A DNA stretch of 64,000 bases, taken from the NCBI RefSeq assembly GCF_011758645.1, contig NZ_JAAMOZ010000001.1, positions 1,612,001-1,676,000 on the forward strand, in the 5' to 3' direction. Below the pieces are notes generated by a model, which was not told the origin of the DNA, made no database searches, and was given only the letters and a program-made list of their open reading frames with translations. The position numbers and the translations under genes are program-made. The DNA comes from Brooklawnia cerclae. Its GTDB lineage: Bacteria > Actinomycetota > Actinomycetes > Propionibacteriales > Propionibacteriaceae. Shown one piece after another: positions 56,623 to 64,000 of this stretch (position 1 is its first letter; each line of letters starts with the position of its first letter).

Positions 56623-58071
56623 GTGAGGAAGCACACCTTGACCAGCATCGCAGACGGCGCACGCGCGACGTTGCTTGGGCAGTGGATGAAGTTCGCGACC
56701 CAGGCCATTGGGTTGGTCATCCTTGCTCGCTTACTAACCCCGAACGAGTTCGGACTCTATGCGATGGTCGTAGCGATCACAGGCATGGCAAACGTTGTTG
56801 GAGACTTTGGATTTTCTTCAGCTTCGATCCAAGCAAAAGAAATTTCCAATGCTCAACGCTCCAACCTTTTTTGGATCAATATCGCTATTGGCGCCTTTGT
56901 TGCCACAATTCTCATTATTGCGTCTCCCTGGATAGCATCCTTTTACGGGCATCCAGAGCTGCGATGGATAGTGATCACTCTGGCACTGGCTGCGCTGATC
57001 CAGGGCGCAACAACCCAATTCCTTGCGAACTTCGCACGCTCCATGCGATTTCGTCTGCTCGCTTTACTTGATGTGCTTCCCCAGATCTCAGGACTAACCG
57101 TCGCCATAATTCTCGCCTCTGTATTCGACGTTGGAGAATGGGCGCTAGTCGCACAACAACTCACGATCCCCTTGGTCATCCTCGTCATCACATTGATAGC
57201 ATCTGACTGGTATCCGAGACTTCCCTCCCGAGTGCCAATGAGGGAGTTCATTATCTTCGGAGTGAACACCTTTGGTGTACAACTGCTAACGTATCTCACG
57301 GGGAACCTGCCTGCAATCCTCCTAGGACGCACCGGGACAGCAGTAGAGACCGGACTTTACAACCGTGCCGACCAACTCTATAAAATTCCGTCGCAACAAA
57401 TTGCGACGCCGCTGACTCGGGTCATGTTGCCGACTCTCTCACGACGACAAAATGATACTAAAGCAATGCAAGACATACTTAACACAGCCCTGCGAATACT
57501 TTCGTATTCGGTAGGAGGAACGCTCGCGTTCTTCGCCGCGAACAGCTCCTCCGTGATAGAAGTCGTGCTAGGTGATACCTGGGCCAATGCGGTCCCCCTA
57601 CTGTCGGTCCTCGCAGTCGGCGGCTACTTTCAGGTCGTTGGAAACGTTTACTACTGGGCCATGCTTGCGCGTGCGAAAACGGGAATGCAGCTAAAATTCT
57701 CAATCGTTACGCGTATACTGATAGCGGCTTTCATGTTCATAGGGCTGCCTTTTGGCGCATTCGGAATTGCTGTTGCGTCAGCCACAGGGCTCATCATAAA
57801 CTGGCTTGTAATGACTCTCTTAGCGGTACCACGGGCGGGGCTTTCGGCGACCTCCTTTTTGAGAGCGATGTTGCTTCCGTTCGCTGTAAACTTGACTCTT
57901 GGGATCGTAACATTTGGTACGGGTTCCCTTCTTTCCACCGAAAATGCCTGGATCCGTATCGCCGTTGGTCTCGCGATCTGGCTCGTAGGAATTGCTCTCG
58001 GCACGTTCGCATTCCGTTCCCTTCGCGCAGACGTGGTCCGCATTTTTCATTCTCTCAAAAAAAGTGGTTAA
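56623..58071 (+). CDS. Wzx-type polysaccharide flippase (MOP/PST family)
   Basis: 482 residues, about twelve to fourteen membrane segments. The N-terminal block LGQWMKFATQAIGLVILARL, LTPNEFGLYAMVVAIT and DFGFSSASIQ is typical of WzxC/O-antigen exporters, as is GLYNRADQLYKIPSQQI in the middle. It flips the lipid-linked repeat unit across the membrane. The annotated GTG start (56623) lacks a good ribosome site; TTG 56638 lies six bases after GAGGAAG and may be the true start, five residues later. It is convergent with the polymerase gene and overlaps it by 4 bases at the 3' ends. Confidence 0.88.
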   Translation: MRKHTLTSIADGARATLLGQWMKFATQAIGLVILARLLTPNEFGLYAMVVAITGMANVVGDFGFSSASIQAKEISNAQRSNLFWINIAIGAFVATILIIASPWIASFYGHPELRWIVITLALAALIQGATTQFLANFARSMRFRLLALLDVLPQISGLTVAIILASVFDVGEWALVAQQLTIPLVILVITLIASDWYPRLPSRVPMREFIIFGVNTFGVQLLTYLTGNLPAILLGRTGTAVETGLYNRADQLYKIPSQQIATPLTRVMLPTLSRRQNDTKAMQDILNTALRILSYSVGGTLAFFAANSSSVIEVVLGDTWANAVPLLSVLAVGGYFQVVGNVYYWAMLARAKTGMQLKFSIVTRILIAAFMFIGLPFGAFGIAVASATGLIINWLVMTLLAVPRAGLSATSFLRAMLLPFAVNLTLGIVTFGTGSLLSTENAWIRIAVGLAIWLVGIALGTFAFRSLRADVVRIFHSLKKSG

Positions 58072-59336
58072 CTACTACGTGGAAATGTGTGGAACTCCCT
58101 CTCAACCAACGATTTCTGATTCCCTTCTGCGGAGTCGCCAGACGGCGACGATAATGCGACTGCTGCAACTAGACCGACCACCGCACTCCCGACTGACCAT
58201 GCGAGAAGATCAAACGTAAAGAAGAAAAACAAGATTGCCATTATAGGCAACCTCGATTTCTTTCCGACCAGCAGGATACGAGTCATAAAACTGGCGAGAA
58301 GGACGACAGTAACCACTCCTCCCTCGACCAAGGTTAAGACAAATTGGTTATCGATCGCGTAAAATGTCCCGGACTGTAATAGGCCAGCTTGAAACACCGA
58401 CGACGCTGAATAGAATCCATTTCCTAGCATGACATTCAAGAAAGGCTGATGCGTCAACAACCCCGGCACCGCTTCTAGCGCACCGCTACGATGTCCGACG
58501 GAATCTCCGGAAAGAAAGTTCGATACAACATTCCCTTCGAAGAATCCAGTTATCACGAGGAATGCAACAAGTCCAATAAAAACAAGTACGCCAAACACAA
58601 CTCTTGTGAAACCTCGACCGATCGTGAAGATCATGAAGATAATGGCGATGACAAGTCCCGACCGGCTTCCTGTTGCAAATAGCCCCGCAAGCAAGAGGGG
58701 AACGAGGATTAAGCGCATAGGTCCAGGTGAACCGAACCCTCTTAACGAGAAGCTCAAGGCGACCAAGAGCAGGAATGCAAGCATTAATGGGTGCCCGAGC
58801 GTTCCTTCCGCGCGGGTGAGTCCGGTAACGAGTTGATGCGGATAAACGACGGTGTTCGACCAGAGACGCGGTAGCACGCCAACCGCTTCCCCGACCGCAT
58901 AGGCGGCTTCAAGACCGGCGAGCAGAACCAAGTTTCGAAGGATGATCTGCCTTTCAAAGACGTCGGCGCAAAGAGCAGCAAGGAGCACCGCCATTCCGGG
59001 AACCATCGCATTTACATAGAGGCCCAAATTCGAATGTCCAAGATTGAGAACACTGGCCGTAAGTATTGCAAAAAAATATGCGAGATAGAGCCACGCACCC
59101 ATGACCCTCGCCGATGCAATGTGCCGTCTTGCGAGAAGCACAATTGTCATCCCGACTGTAGACGCAAGCAGAAAAGATCGCAGCGACGTGACTGGCCCCA
59201 GATAGAAGGTCGGCACGAGGATATAGGCGCAAATTTCGAAGGTGGCCACAAGCGCTGCCAGTCGATCTGAACGATAAGTGACTAGAAGTAACAGACCGAC
59301 CGTACCGAGGAGGCATGCTGCCAAAACCTGAAGCAT
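58068..59336 (-). CDS. Wzy/O-antigen ligase-like membrane protein
   Basis: 422 residues, ten to twelve membrane helices. The conserved Wzy_C-type element is TGLTRAEGTLGHPLMLAFLL, followed by ATGSRSGLVIAIIFMIFTIG. It probably polymerises the repeat units exported by the Wzx protein, though ligase activity cannot be excluded. The start ATG 59336 has no strong Shine-Dalgarno. Last gene of the left-pointing part of the cluster; 358 bp separate it from the next glycosyltransferase gene. Confidence 0.82.
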   Translation of the reverse strand: MLQVLAACLLGTVGLLLLVTYRSDRLAALVATFEICAYILVPTFYLGPVTSLRSFLLASTVGMTIVLLARRHIASARVMGAWLYLAYFFAILTASVLNLGHSNLGLYVNAMVPGMAVLLAALCADVFERQIILRNLVLLAGLEAAYAVGEAVGVLPRLWSNTVVYPHQLVTGLTRAEGTLGHPLMLAFLLLVALSFSLRGFGSPGPMRLILVPLLLAGLFATGSRSGLVIAIIFMIFTIGRGFTRVVFGVLVFIGLVAFLVITGFFEGNVVSNFLSGDSVGHRSGALEAVPGLLTHQPFLNVMLGNGFYSASSVFQAGLLQSGTFYAIDNQFVLTLVEGGVVTVVLLASFMTRILLVGKKSRLPIMAILFFFFTFDLLAWSVGSAVVGLVAAVALSSPSGDSAEGNQKSLVEREFHTFPRSS

Positions 59337-59694
59337 ACCGCTAGCGTACAGGTTGTATGTCGCTCGAGCGATTCGACTGAGCCGAGTCGATCCGACAACG
59401 GCATTGCGTCACTGATTGGCTTTGTTCGAAGAAGTTGTCTTCTAGGCTACCCCGCTCGAAGCATGGCGCCTACGCCATCCTTGTCCCAGCTGCTGCCGCA
59501 AAACGCAACCAAGATCCCCCAGTGCTTCAGCAAGCCCTCAACTTCCACATAGCTGAGGGGTCATCGTTGTGAGACATAGCCGACGGCTAGACGGCGAGTA
59601 ATGCGGCTCTGAAAATCGGGTGCACCTCCGAATAATGCTAAGAATACCCTGTAGATACGATGAGTCGATCCGTGTACTCGTCAGGCCGAGTCGG
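59337..59694. other. Gap between Wzy-like and glycosyltransferase genes
   Basis: 358 bp. It should contain the promoter of the polymerase gene (- strand). No gene or repeat was recognised; short GAC/GTC-rich inverted words near 59372-59395 (GACTGAGCCGAGTC) could form a small hairpin. Confidence 0.45.
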
Positions 59695-60765
59695 CTAGGA
59701 CCCACAGGCGACTAGACGACAATATAACGCTCTAGTCTGCTCACTAATATCTAACCATGAAGGTACGTGCGGAACCGAAGGTTCTGACGTCGAGGAGATG
59801 GCCACGCGTTCGAAGTCCCGAGATGCAATATTACCTCGAAAAGTATGAACCCATCCAGAACCTACCTGACGAGCAACAGCCTCGAAAGTGGGAGTGGACG
59901 GCACCAGAACTCGTCTCCTCGCGGCTAGAGCTAAATAGACACTTCCTGAATTCAACCCAGTTCTATAAGGCAAAGTTACGACGTCGGATGCAGCTATTAT
60001 GCGTCGCAGTTCACTCGGTCTCTGAAATCTAAGATCCAGAGTGATCCTCCGGTCTCCATCCGCTAAGTTCTCCAGGCTTCGCTCGATAGTTCTAGAAGAA
60101 GGCTTGCCGACCACAATAAGTCGAGAACCAGTGTCTGGAAACTTACGAAAAGCTTCGATGAGTGCATCGACTCCTTTATATTCATCAATGCCGCCAAAAA
60201 ATAGGTAGATCCTACAACTTTCTTCTAGCCCTAGCTCTAGTCGTGCGTCTAATTTATCAGGAAACGATTGCGGATTCGCGAGGAGCCCGTGAGGGATGAC
60301 CGTACTTGGCGTCCTTCGGCAGGGGTGAACTAGATGCTCCATCTCATAAGAGGTACCTTCCGTCAGATGAATCTGATGGTCGACTAGATGCGAAAGCCCT
60401 GTGTAAAGAATTCGTTCGCGCAGGGCTGAGCGATATTGATGCGGTTTGAGGTTGTGAACTGTCCAAATGATCTTCGTGCCACGAGCTTTCCGCACAGCAA
60501 GCGAGATCATAAGTAGGAAAGTGCGTGAATAAGCCTGCCACGGCGAAGCTGGTACGATCACCCAATCAGGCCAATGCATATGGCATATGTCATAATTGCC
60601 TCGCATGGATCCAAGTAAAGAAAACCCGGTCAAATTTATCCCACTCATGTTGCCATACAAAAGCGCGACATAGGGGTTAGGATCGTCCGAACTTGGTGCA
60701 GGCCAAGCGAGGACACGAATTATACCGGTGTCCTGGTGTATATGGTCATTGCTAGCCTCCGTCAA
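59695..60765 (-). CDS. Glycosyltransferase, GT4-like (GT-B fold)
   Basis: 356 residues. An N-terminal acceptor domain with DICHMHWPDW and KIIWTVHNLKPHQ (the H-N-L-x-P-H found in related mannosyl/glucosyl transferases of exopolysaccharide clusters), then a C-terminal donor domain with YLFFGGIDEYKGVDALIEAF and SDVVTLPYRTGLNSGSVYLAL. The usual E-x7-E motif is replaced by G-L-N-S-G-S-V-Y-L, as in a subset of such enzymes. Sugar and linkage are unknown. Overlaps the upstream gene by 4 bases. Confidence 0.82.
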   Translation of the reverse strand: MTEASNDHIHQDTGIIRVLAWPAPSSDDPNPYVALLYGNMSGINLTGFSLLGSMRGNYDICHMHWPDWVIVPASPWQAYSRTFLLMISLAVRKARGTKIIWTVHNLKPHQYRSALRERILYTGLSHLVDHQIHLTEGTSYEMEHLVHPCRRTPSTVIPHGLLANPQSFPDKLDARLELGLEESCRIYLFFGGIDEYKGVDALIEAFRKFPDTGSRLIVVGKPSSRTIERSLENLADGDRRITLDLRFQRPSELRRIIAASDVVTLPYRTGLNSGSVYLALAARRRVLVPSTPTFEAVARQVGSGWVHTFRGNIASRDFERVAISSTSEPSVPHVPSWLDISEQTRALYCRLVACGS

Positions 60766-61793
60766 AGTTGCATCCCGTCCTCTATGTCGCTGTTATGCCG
60801 AGATTGACGGATTACTTCCCCGACGTGCCTCACATACGCTTGCCTACTGAAATTCTGTTGCCAGTACGCTCGCGTCTCGTCGCGTCCGGGAGCTGAATTC
60901 AGCATATTCAAGAGACCTTCGAGTTGAGAGTCCGAGGGCAAAAAACGCCTAACAAAGCGCCCATCATCATATTCGGCCATTCCGATGTTGCGTGTATACA
61001 CCACAGGCGTTCCCACCTGTAGTGCCCCAACAGTGATCATATGCCCCGCTGCGCGGCACGAATCTTTCCGCAAAGGAAGATAAACCACATCTGCCGACGC
61101 CATACGCCGACCAAACTCCTCTTGCGACAGCTGTCTTAAATGATGCACTCGGGCACCGCCTCTCGCAAGGTTAAGTTCTTGGCCTCCAACGGCGACATCT
61201 AAAGAAACATTGAGTTCAGATTCGAGAACCTCTTGTTCCAGTTGAGCGACACGCTGCATGTCGCGGTCGGACGTACCTCCTACGAAGATTCGAACTCGGT
61301 CAGTAGAATCTGTTGGCTCGATATCCATATCATATGGAAAATTGTTCCCATACAACACCGACACGGCATGTCCCCCAGCCCTCGACCAGTTCTCCGCCTC
61401 GATATGTGCCGTCGTAATGATCATTGCTTCCTTCAAAGCTCGCATTAGCCAAGTCCAACTACGTGATCCGGGCGATGCATAAATGCCTGTTACAAAGAGC
61501 GGTCGGCGAGTAAGGTAAGAAAGGAAGAAGGCGATCCACGGATTTGTGACCAGATAGGCGCCGGAATTTTGAAAGACGCGTGCTTTCACTGCAATGGCGA
61601 GGGAGTCAATACCTAGGCCTAGTGAAAGTCGACCGAATCGTCTTCCGCTTGGAGAAGCCCAGGCGAGATTTATCACTCGCTCGACCTGATCCATTTCCAT
61701 CCACGCACTACTTCCCAGCTCCTTAGATAATGTGACTACCGTCAAATCGTGATCATAATAATTAGTGACGTCTGTTCGGAACGAAGAACTCAT
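60762..61793 (-). CDS. Glycosyltransferase, GT4-like
   Basis: 343 residues from ATG 61793, seven bases after GGAGGGAG; a longer frame to 61907 lies inside the upstream gene. The donor-binding half has RIFVGGTSDRDM, DVVYLPLRKDSCRAAGHMIT and VGALQVGTPVVYTRN, corresponding to the C-terminal Rossmann domain of GT-B enzymes. The N-terminal half is poorly conserved. It overlaps the preceding bifunctional gene by 32 bases, an unusually long overlap, and the next gene by 4. Confidence 0.78.
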   Translation of the reverse strand: MSSSFRTDVTNYYDHDLTVVTLSKELGSSAWMEMDQVERVINLAWASPSGRRFGRLSLGLGIDSLAIAVKARVFQNSGAYLVTNPWIAFFLSYLTRRPLFVTGIYASPGSRSWTWLMRALKEAMIITTAHIEAENWSRAGGHAVSVLYGNNFPYDMDIEPTDSTDRVRIFVGGTSDRDMQRVAQLEQEVLESELNVSLDVAVGGQELNLARGGARVHHLRQLSQEEFGRRMASADVVYLPLRKDSCRAAGHMITVGALQVGTPVVYTRNIGMAEYDDGRFVRRFLPSDSQLEGLLNMLNSAPGRDETRAYWQQNFSRQAYVRHVGEVIRQSRHNSDIEDGMQL

Positions 61794-63612
61794 CAACGAA
61801 CTCCCTCCATCCTTCTCGAACGCGGCTGGCGTAGGACAACTGGATATGGGTGATTTCTTCTTCAGACAGAGCCAAAGCACTTGTGATAGCCGTCTCCCAC
61901 TCCTCAACTTGACTGCCTACTGTCAGCACGCTGTCAGGACCCAGGATGACGTCAAGCACTGAGTCGCGAGGCCCCACGACCGGAGTTCCTGCCTCCAGTG
62001 CTCGGATCGCGACACCGCTTTGATAAAAGCGTCGGTAGGGGATCAGGATGACAGAGGACTCCCGCAGATGCCTATCAAATTCATCTTCCGAGAGGAATCG
62101 CGAATCAACCTTCCACCCGGACACCTTTGGCCAGTTTCGTCCGAAAACGCGAAAATCCCACTTACCGGACGACCTCGCCGCAAGGACTTCCATGAGTTCG
62201 ACGTCTCTGTCCGGTTTGTATTGCCCCATGACGGATATGACTCCAGGGAGATGAGCGGCACGGACACTCTCGGTTCCCACCGATATCGGGTGAGGCAGGA
62301 AGACAATGGCCTTTTCAGGTTCGCCGCCTCTCTGAAGTTCCCGCGCGGCCTGTTTGCTGTGAACGACTATGGAGGTTCTACCAAAGCTCCTTCCTATTCT
62401 CCGCGCAAGCGAACCGTATCCGACCGCAGCGACTAGAGGGAGTGGGTCGTGGATGATAAGGTAGCTTCGTCCGGCGAGGAGCGAGAGAACTACGCGATCG
62501 AGGTGCCCAATCACAGGCCAGACTGAGACAATCGGGGTCGATCCCGCGATTCTCTTCGCACGCCAGATAGCCGACAGATAGCTACCGAGCCAGCCAAATC
62601 GAGATCTCCCCGATGCTGATGGCTCCATGAGTCCAATCTCATCAGCTGCGATGTTGCTCTCTGAGCAGATCTGTCGCACCTCAGTTCCGTAGTGAGCCAG
62701 TGCAGCACCAAGCGGGTTAACGATGACTAGACGCTCTTCGCGCGAGGGAAGGGGTTCAAGACAACCAGCAATTAACTGACGAAGCTCGTAAGGACGACGG
62801 TGCACAACCAGGCTCAGCGCTCGCCGGGTGACAATTACGGGTACGGCCCAAAGACGCCATACAAATGAATGATGCTTGCGGGCAAGCAAGCGCGTGTTAC
62901 GTCCGAAGTATCTTGGCGGTACTCCATCCGAGCTTTGCCACACTCTGGCCTCAGGAACCCAACCTAGTTTCCCCCCGGCATAGCCGAGCCTCCGGTGCAG
63001 ATCCACTTCTTCCATATACATAAAAAAGCTCTCATCGAAAGGTTTCGAAGGAAGAGCAGATGCTCGATACAGCACAAAGGCTCCATCAAGCCATTCGCGA
63101 TGTTCGATCGGATGACCCGTCCATGCACTGGAAGACCGGTGTGCGTAATGCCGCAGAGTTCCGGTTCGCGTCGAATACCCGCCCGCCGACCAGATAAAGG
63201 TCGAACCGTCTTTCTCGGATGATAAGAGAGTGGGCCCAACTGCCGATAAGTTATTGTCTTGTACAAGAGCCGCTCGAAGCTTGCGAACGCTCCCGCGCTC
63301 TACACGAACTTCGTGAGTCGCTACAAGCAAATATTGGGGCACCGTCCCACGCAGGCGAAGCTTACGGAGGCCATCATTTACTGCTGCCCCATATCCGCGA
63401 TTTGCTACATCGACCACGACAACCCCTTCCGGCAGCCCTGCCTGAAGCGCCGCAAGCACAGTTTCATCATCCGAGTTGTCTACGACCATGAGATGACCGG
63501 GGGGGATCCCCTCGTCGAGTAGTACCCGGACGACTGAGCCGATAGTATCTAAGCGCTTGTGGTGAACAACAATCGCCCATACGTCGTCAATCAGTTCAGA
63601 TTTTTCAACCAC
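61762..63612 (-). CDS. Two-domain glycosyltransferase: GT2 (GT-A) followed by GT4 (GT-B)
   Basis: 616 residues. Residues about 10-290 are a GT2 rhamnosyl/galactosyl-type domain: VVDNSDD, ANRGYGAAVNDGL, EWLDGAFVLYR and ESFFMYMEEVDLHRRLGYAG. The place where most relatives have a D-x-D-like N-P-D reads V-A-T-H-E-V, so metal binding may be altered. Residues about 300-616 form a GT4 domain (VISVMGQYKPDRDVELMEVL, SSVILIPYRRFYQSGVAIRALEAGTPVVGP). One polypeptide could add two successive sugars. It overlaps genes at both ends (22 bases upstream, 32 bases downstream). Confidence 0.83.
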   Translation of the reverse strand: MVEKSELIDDVWAIVVHHKRLDTIGSVVRVLLDEGIPPGHLMVVDNSDDETVLAALQAGLPEGVVVVDVANRGYGAAVNDGLRKLRLRGTVPQYLLVATHEVRVERGSVRKLRAALVQDNNLSAVGPTLLSSEKDGSTFIWSAGGYSTRTGTLRHYAHRSSSAWTGHPIEHREWLDGAFVLYRASALPSKPFDESFFMYMEEVDLHRRLGYAGGKLGWVPEARVWQSSDGVPPRYFGRNTRLLARKHHSFVWRLWAVPVIVTRRALSLVVHRRPYELRQLIAGCLEPLPSREERLVIVNPLGAALAHYGTEVRQICSESNIAADEIGLMEPSASGRSRFGWLGSYLSAIWRAKRIAGSTPIVSVWPVIGHLDRVVLSLLAGRSYLIIHDPLPLVAAVGYGSLARRIGRSFGRTSIVVHSKQAARELQRGGEPEKAIVFLPHPISVGTESVRAAHLPGVISVMGQYKPDRDVELMEVLAARSSGKWDFRVFGRNWPKVSGWKVDSRFLSEDEFDRHLRESSVILIPYRRFYQSGVAIRALEAGTPVVGPRDSVLDVILGPDSVLTVGSQVEEWETAITSALALSEEEITHIQLSYASRVREGWREFVDEFFVPNRRH

Positions 63613-64000
63613 CGATCAGCCTCCTCTCGACCTTCCACTGCGGGTAGGCTCGCTTGCACCACACCCTGATCAAGCGGTGCGGACATAGCTCGCATAAGTG
63701 CAATGCTCAACGAAGCCGCAACATCCTCGACAACCATATGGCCGTTCGCCTGCAGCCAAGAAGCGAGCCCCGTCTCTGCGGAAGATACAACCGTAAGCCC
63801 GTAGGAAAGAGCTTCCTTGACCGGCAGCCCAATTTGCTCACGCCACCGACCGGACCTAATAGAGGGAGCAACGAGAATCCTATTAGATGAATACCAGGTG
63901 ATGAGGTCCCCGTGCTCGACATGCCCAACGAATCTGCGCTGTTTGGGGGCACCCTCCACCCATTCTTCAATGGTTTCACGCAGAGGACCCGAACCCACAA
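63591..64000 (-). CDS. Glycosyltransferase GT4, C-terminal part (5' truncated by window)
   Basis: The frame is open to the right edge. The visible 135 residues are the C-terminal donor domain of a GT-B enzyme: V-G-S-G-P-L at the cut end, then FVGHVEHGDLITWYSSNRIL, VAPSIRSG and EQIGLPVKEALSYGLTVVSS, which carries the E-x7-E pattern (E-Q-I-G-L-P-V-K-E). The start lies beyond base 64000. It is upstream in the same operon as the other glycosyltransferases, overlapping the next gene by 22 bases. Confidence 0.85.
   Translation of the reverse strand, partial: VGSGPLRETIEEWVEGAPKQRRFVGHVEHGDLITWYSSNRILVAPSIRSGRWREQIGLPVKEALSYGLTVVSSAETGLASWLQANGHMVVEDVAASLSIALMRAMSAPLDQGVVQASLPAVEGREEADRWLKNLN

Noticed and set aside
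59757-60032. 91-residue + strand frame inside the glycosyltransferase gene
   Set aside because: Antisense to a well-conserved donor domain of the glycosyltransferase at 59695-60765.

Overview
The window is GC-rich chromosomal DNA from an actinobacterium (Actinomycetota). The main evidence is a phosphatidylinositol-mannoside gene block (thrS, HIT, pgsA1, patA, pimA) and a block of FHA/GarA, MerR/FtsR, bifunctional nuclease, small basic protein and two DUF881 genes around gcvH and gcvP. Both blocks have the gene order known from Mycobacterium tuberculosis (Rv2614c-Rv2610c and Rv1822-Rv1832). A citrate lyase operon, many short non-ATG or overlapping starts and clusters of a TTGAGCCTGTCGAAA-type repeat fit a Propionibacteriales-like genome, but the family assignment is inference.

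Layout. 1-6.6 kb: a + strand carbohydrate uptake operon (Gfo/Idh/MocA oxidoreductase fragment, lipoprotein binding protein, two permeases, MsmK-type ATPase, GalE-like epimerase, DeoR regulator). 6.6-21.2 kb: a long - strand housekeeping block from thrS to gcvP, covering glycine cleavage, control of 2-oxoglutarate metabolism by GarA, envelope/division proteins and phosphatidylinositol-mannoside synthesis. 21.4-23.3 kb: a sugar-acid dehydratase of the YjhG/YagF type, divergent from a 1518-residue Lhr helicase (23.5-28.0 kb). 28.2-35.6 kb: a TetR gene followed by a tightly coupled citrate uptake and citrate lyase operon (CitMHS transporter, citC, citD, citE, citF, fused citXG), with a promoter and a perfect operator palindrome visible. 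35.6-36.8 kb: a YcaQ-like DNA glycosylase. 36.9-44.6 kb: an acetoin-dehydrogenase-type operon (acoX, acoA, acoB, stand-alone lipoyl protein) and its GAF-domain regulator. The two are separated by a five-gene + strand module of unknown function flanked by 107-bp direct repeats. 44.6-47.1 kb: repeat clusters, a YggS-type PLP protein and a low-molecular-weight protein phosphatase.

46.9-55.2 kb is a variable region. Two homologous polyprenyl-phosphate sugar-1-phosphate transferases share a 370-bp nearly identical 3' tract. Between and after them lie toxin-antitoxin loci (HEPN/MNT, two VapBC/PIN pairs, HigBA), relics of MazEF and of a PIN toxin, and a decayed IS3 element. 55.3-64 kb is a lower-GC exopolysaccharide cluster (pyruvyl-transferase-like protein, Wzx flippase, Wzy-like polymerase, several glycosyltransferases) that runs off the right edge.

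How the parts fit together: the left third is conserved core metabolism and envelope synthesis; the middle carries two catabolic operons (citrate; acetoin or a related 2-oxo/acyloin substrate), each with its own regulator and candidate operators; the right third is a surface-polysaccharide locus with the repeats, toxin-antitoxin genes and insertion-sequence debris expected of a region that is often exchanged. No rRNA, tRNA or CRISPR array was recognised.
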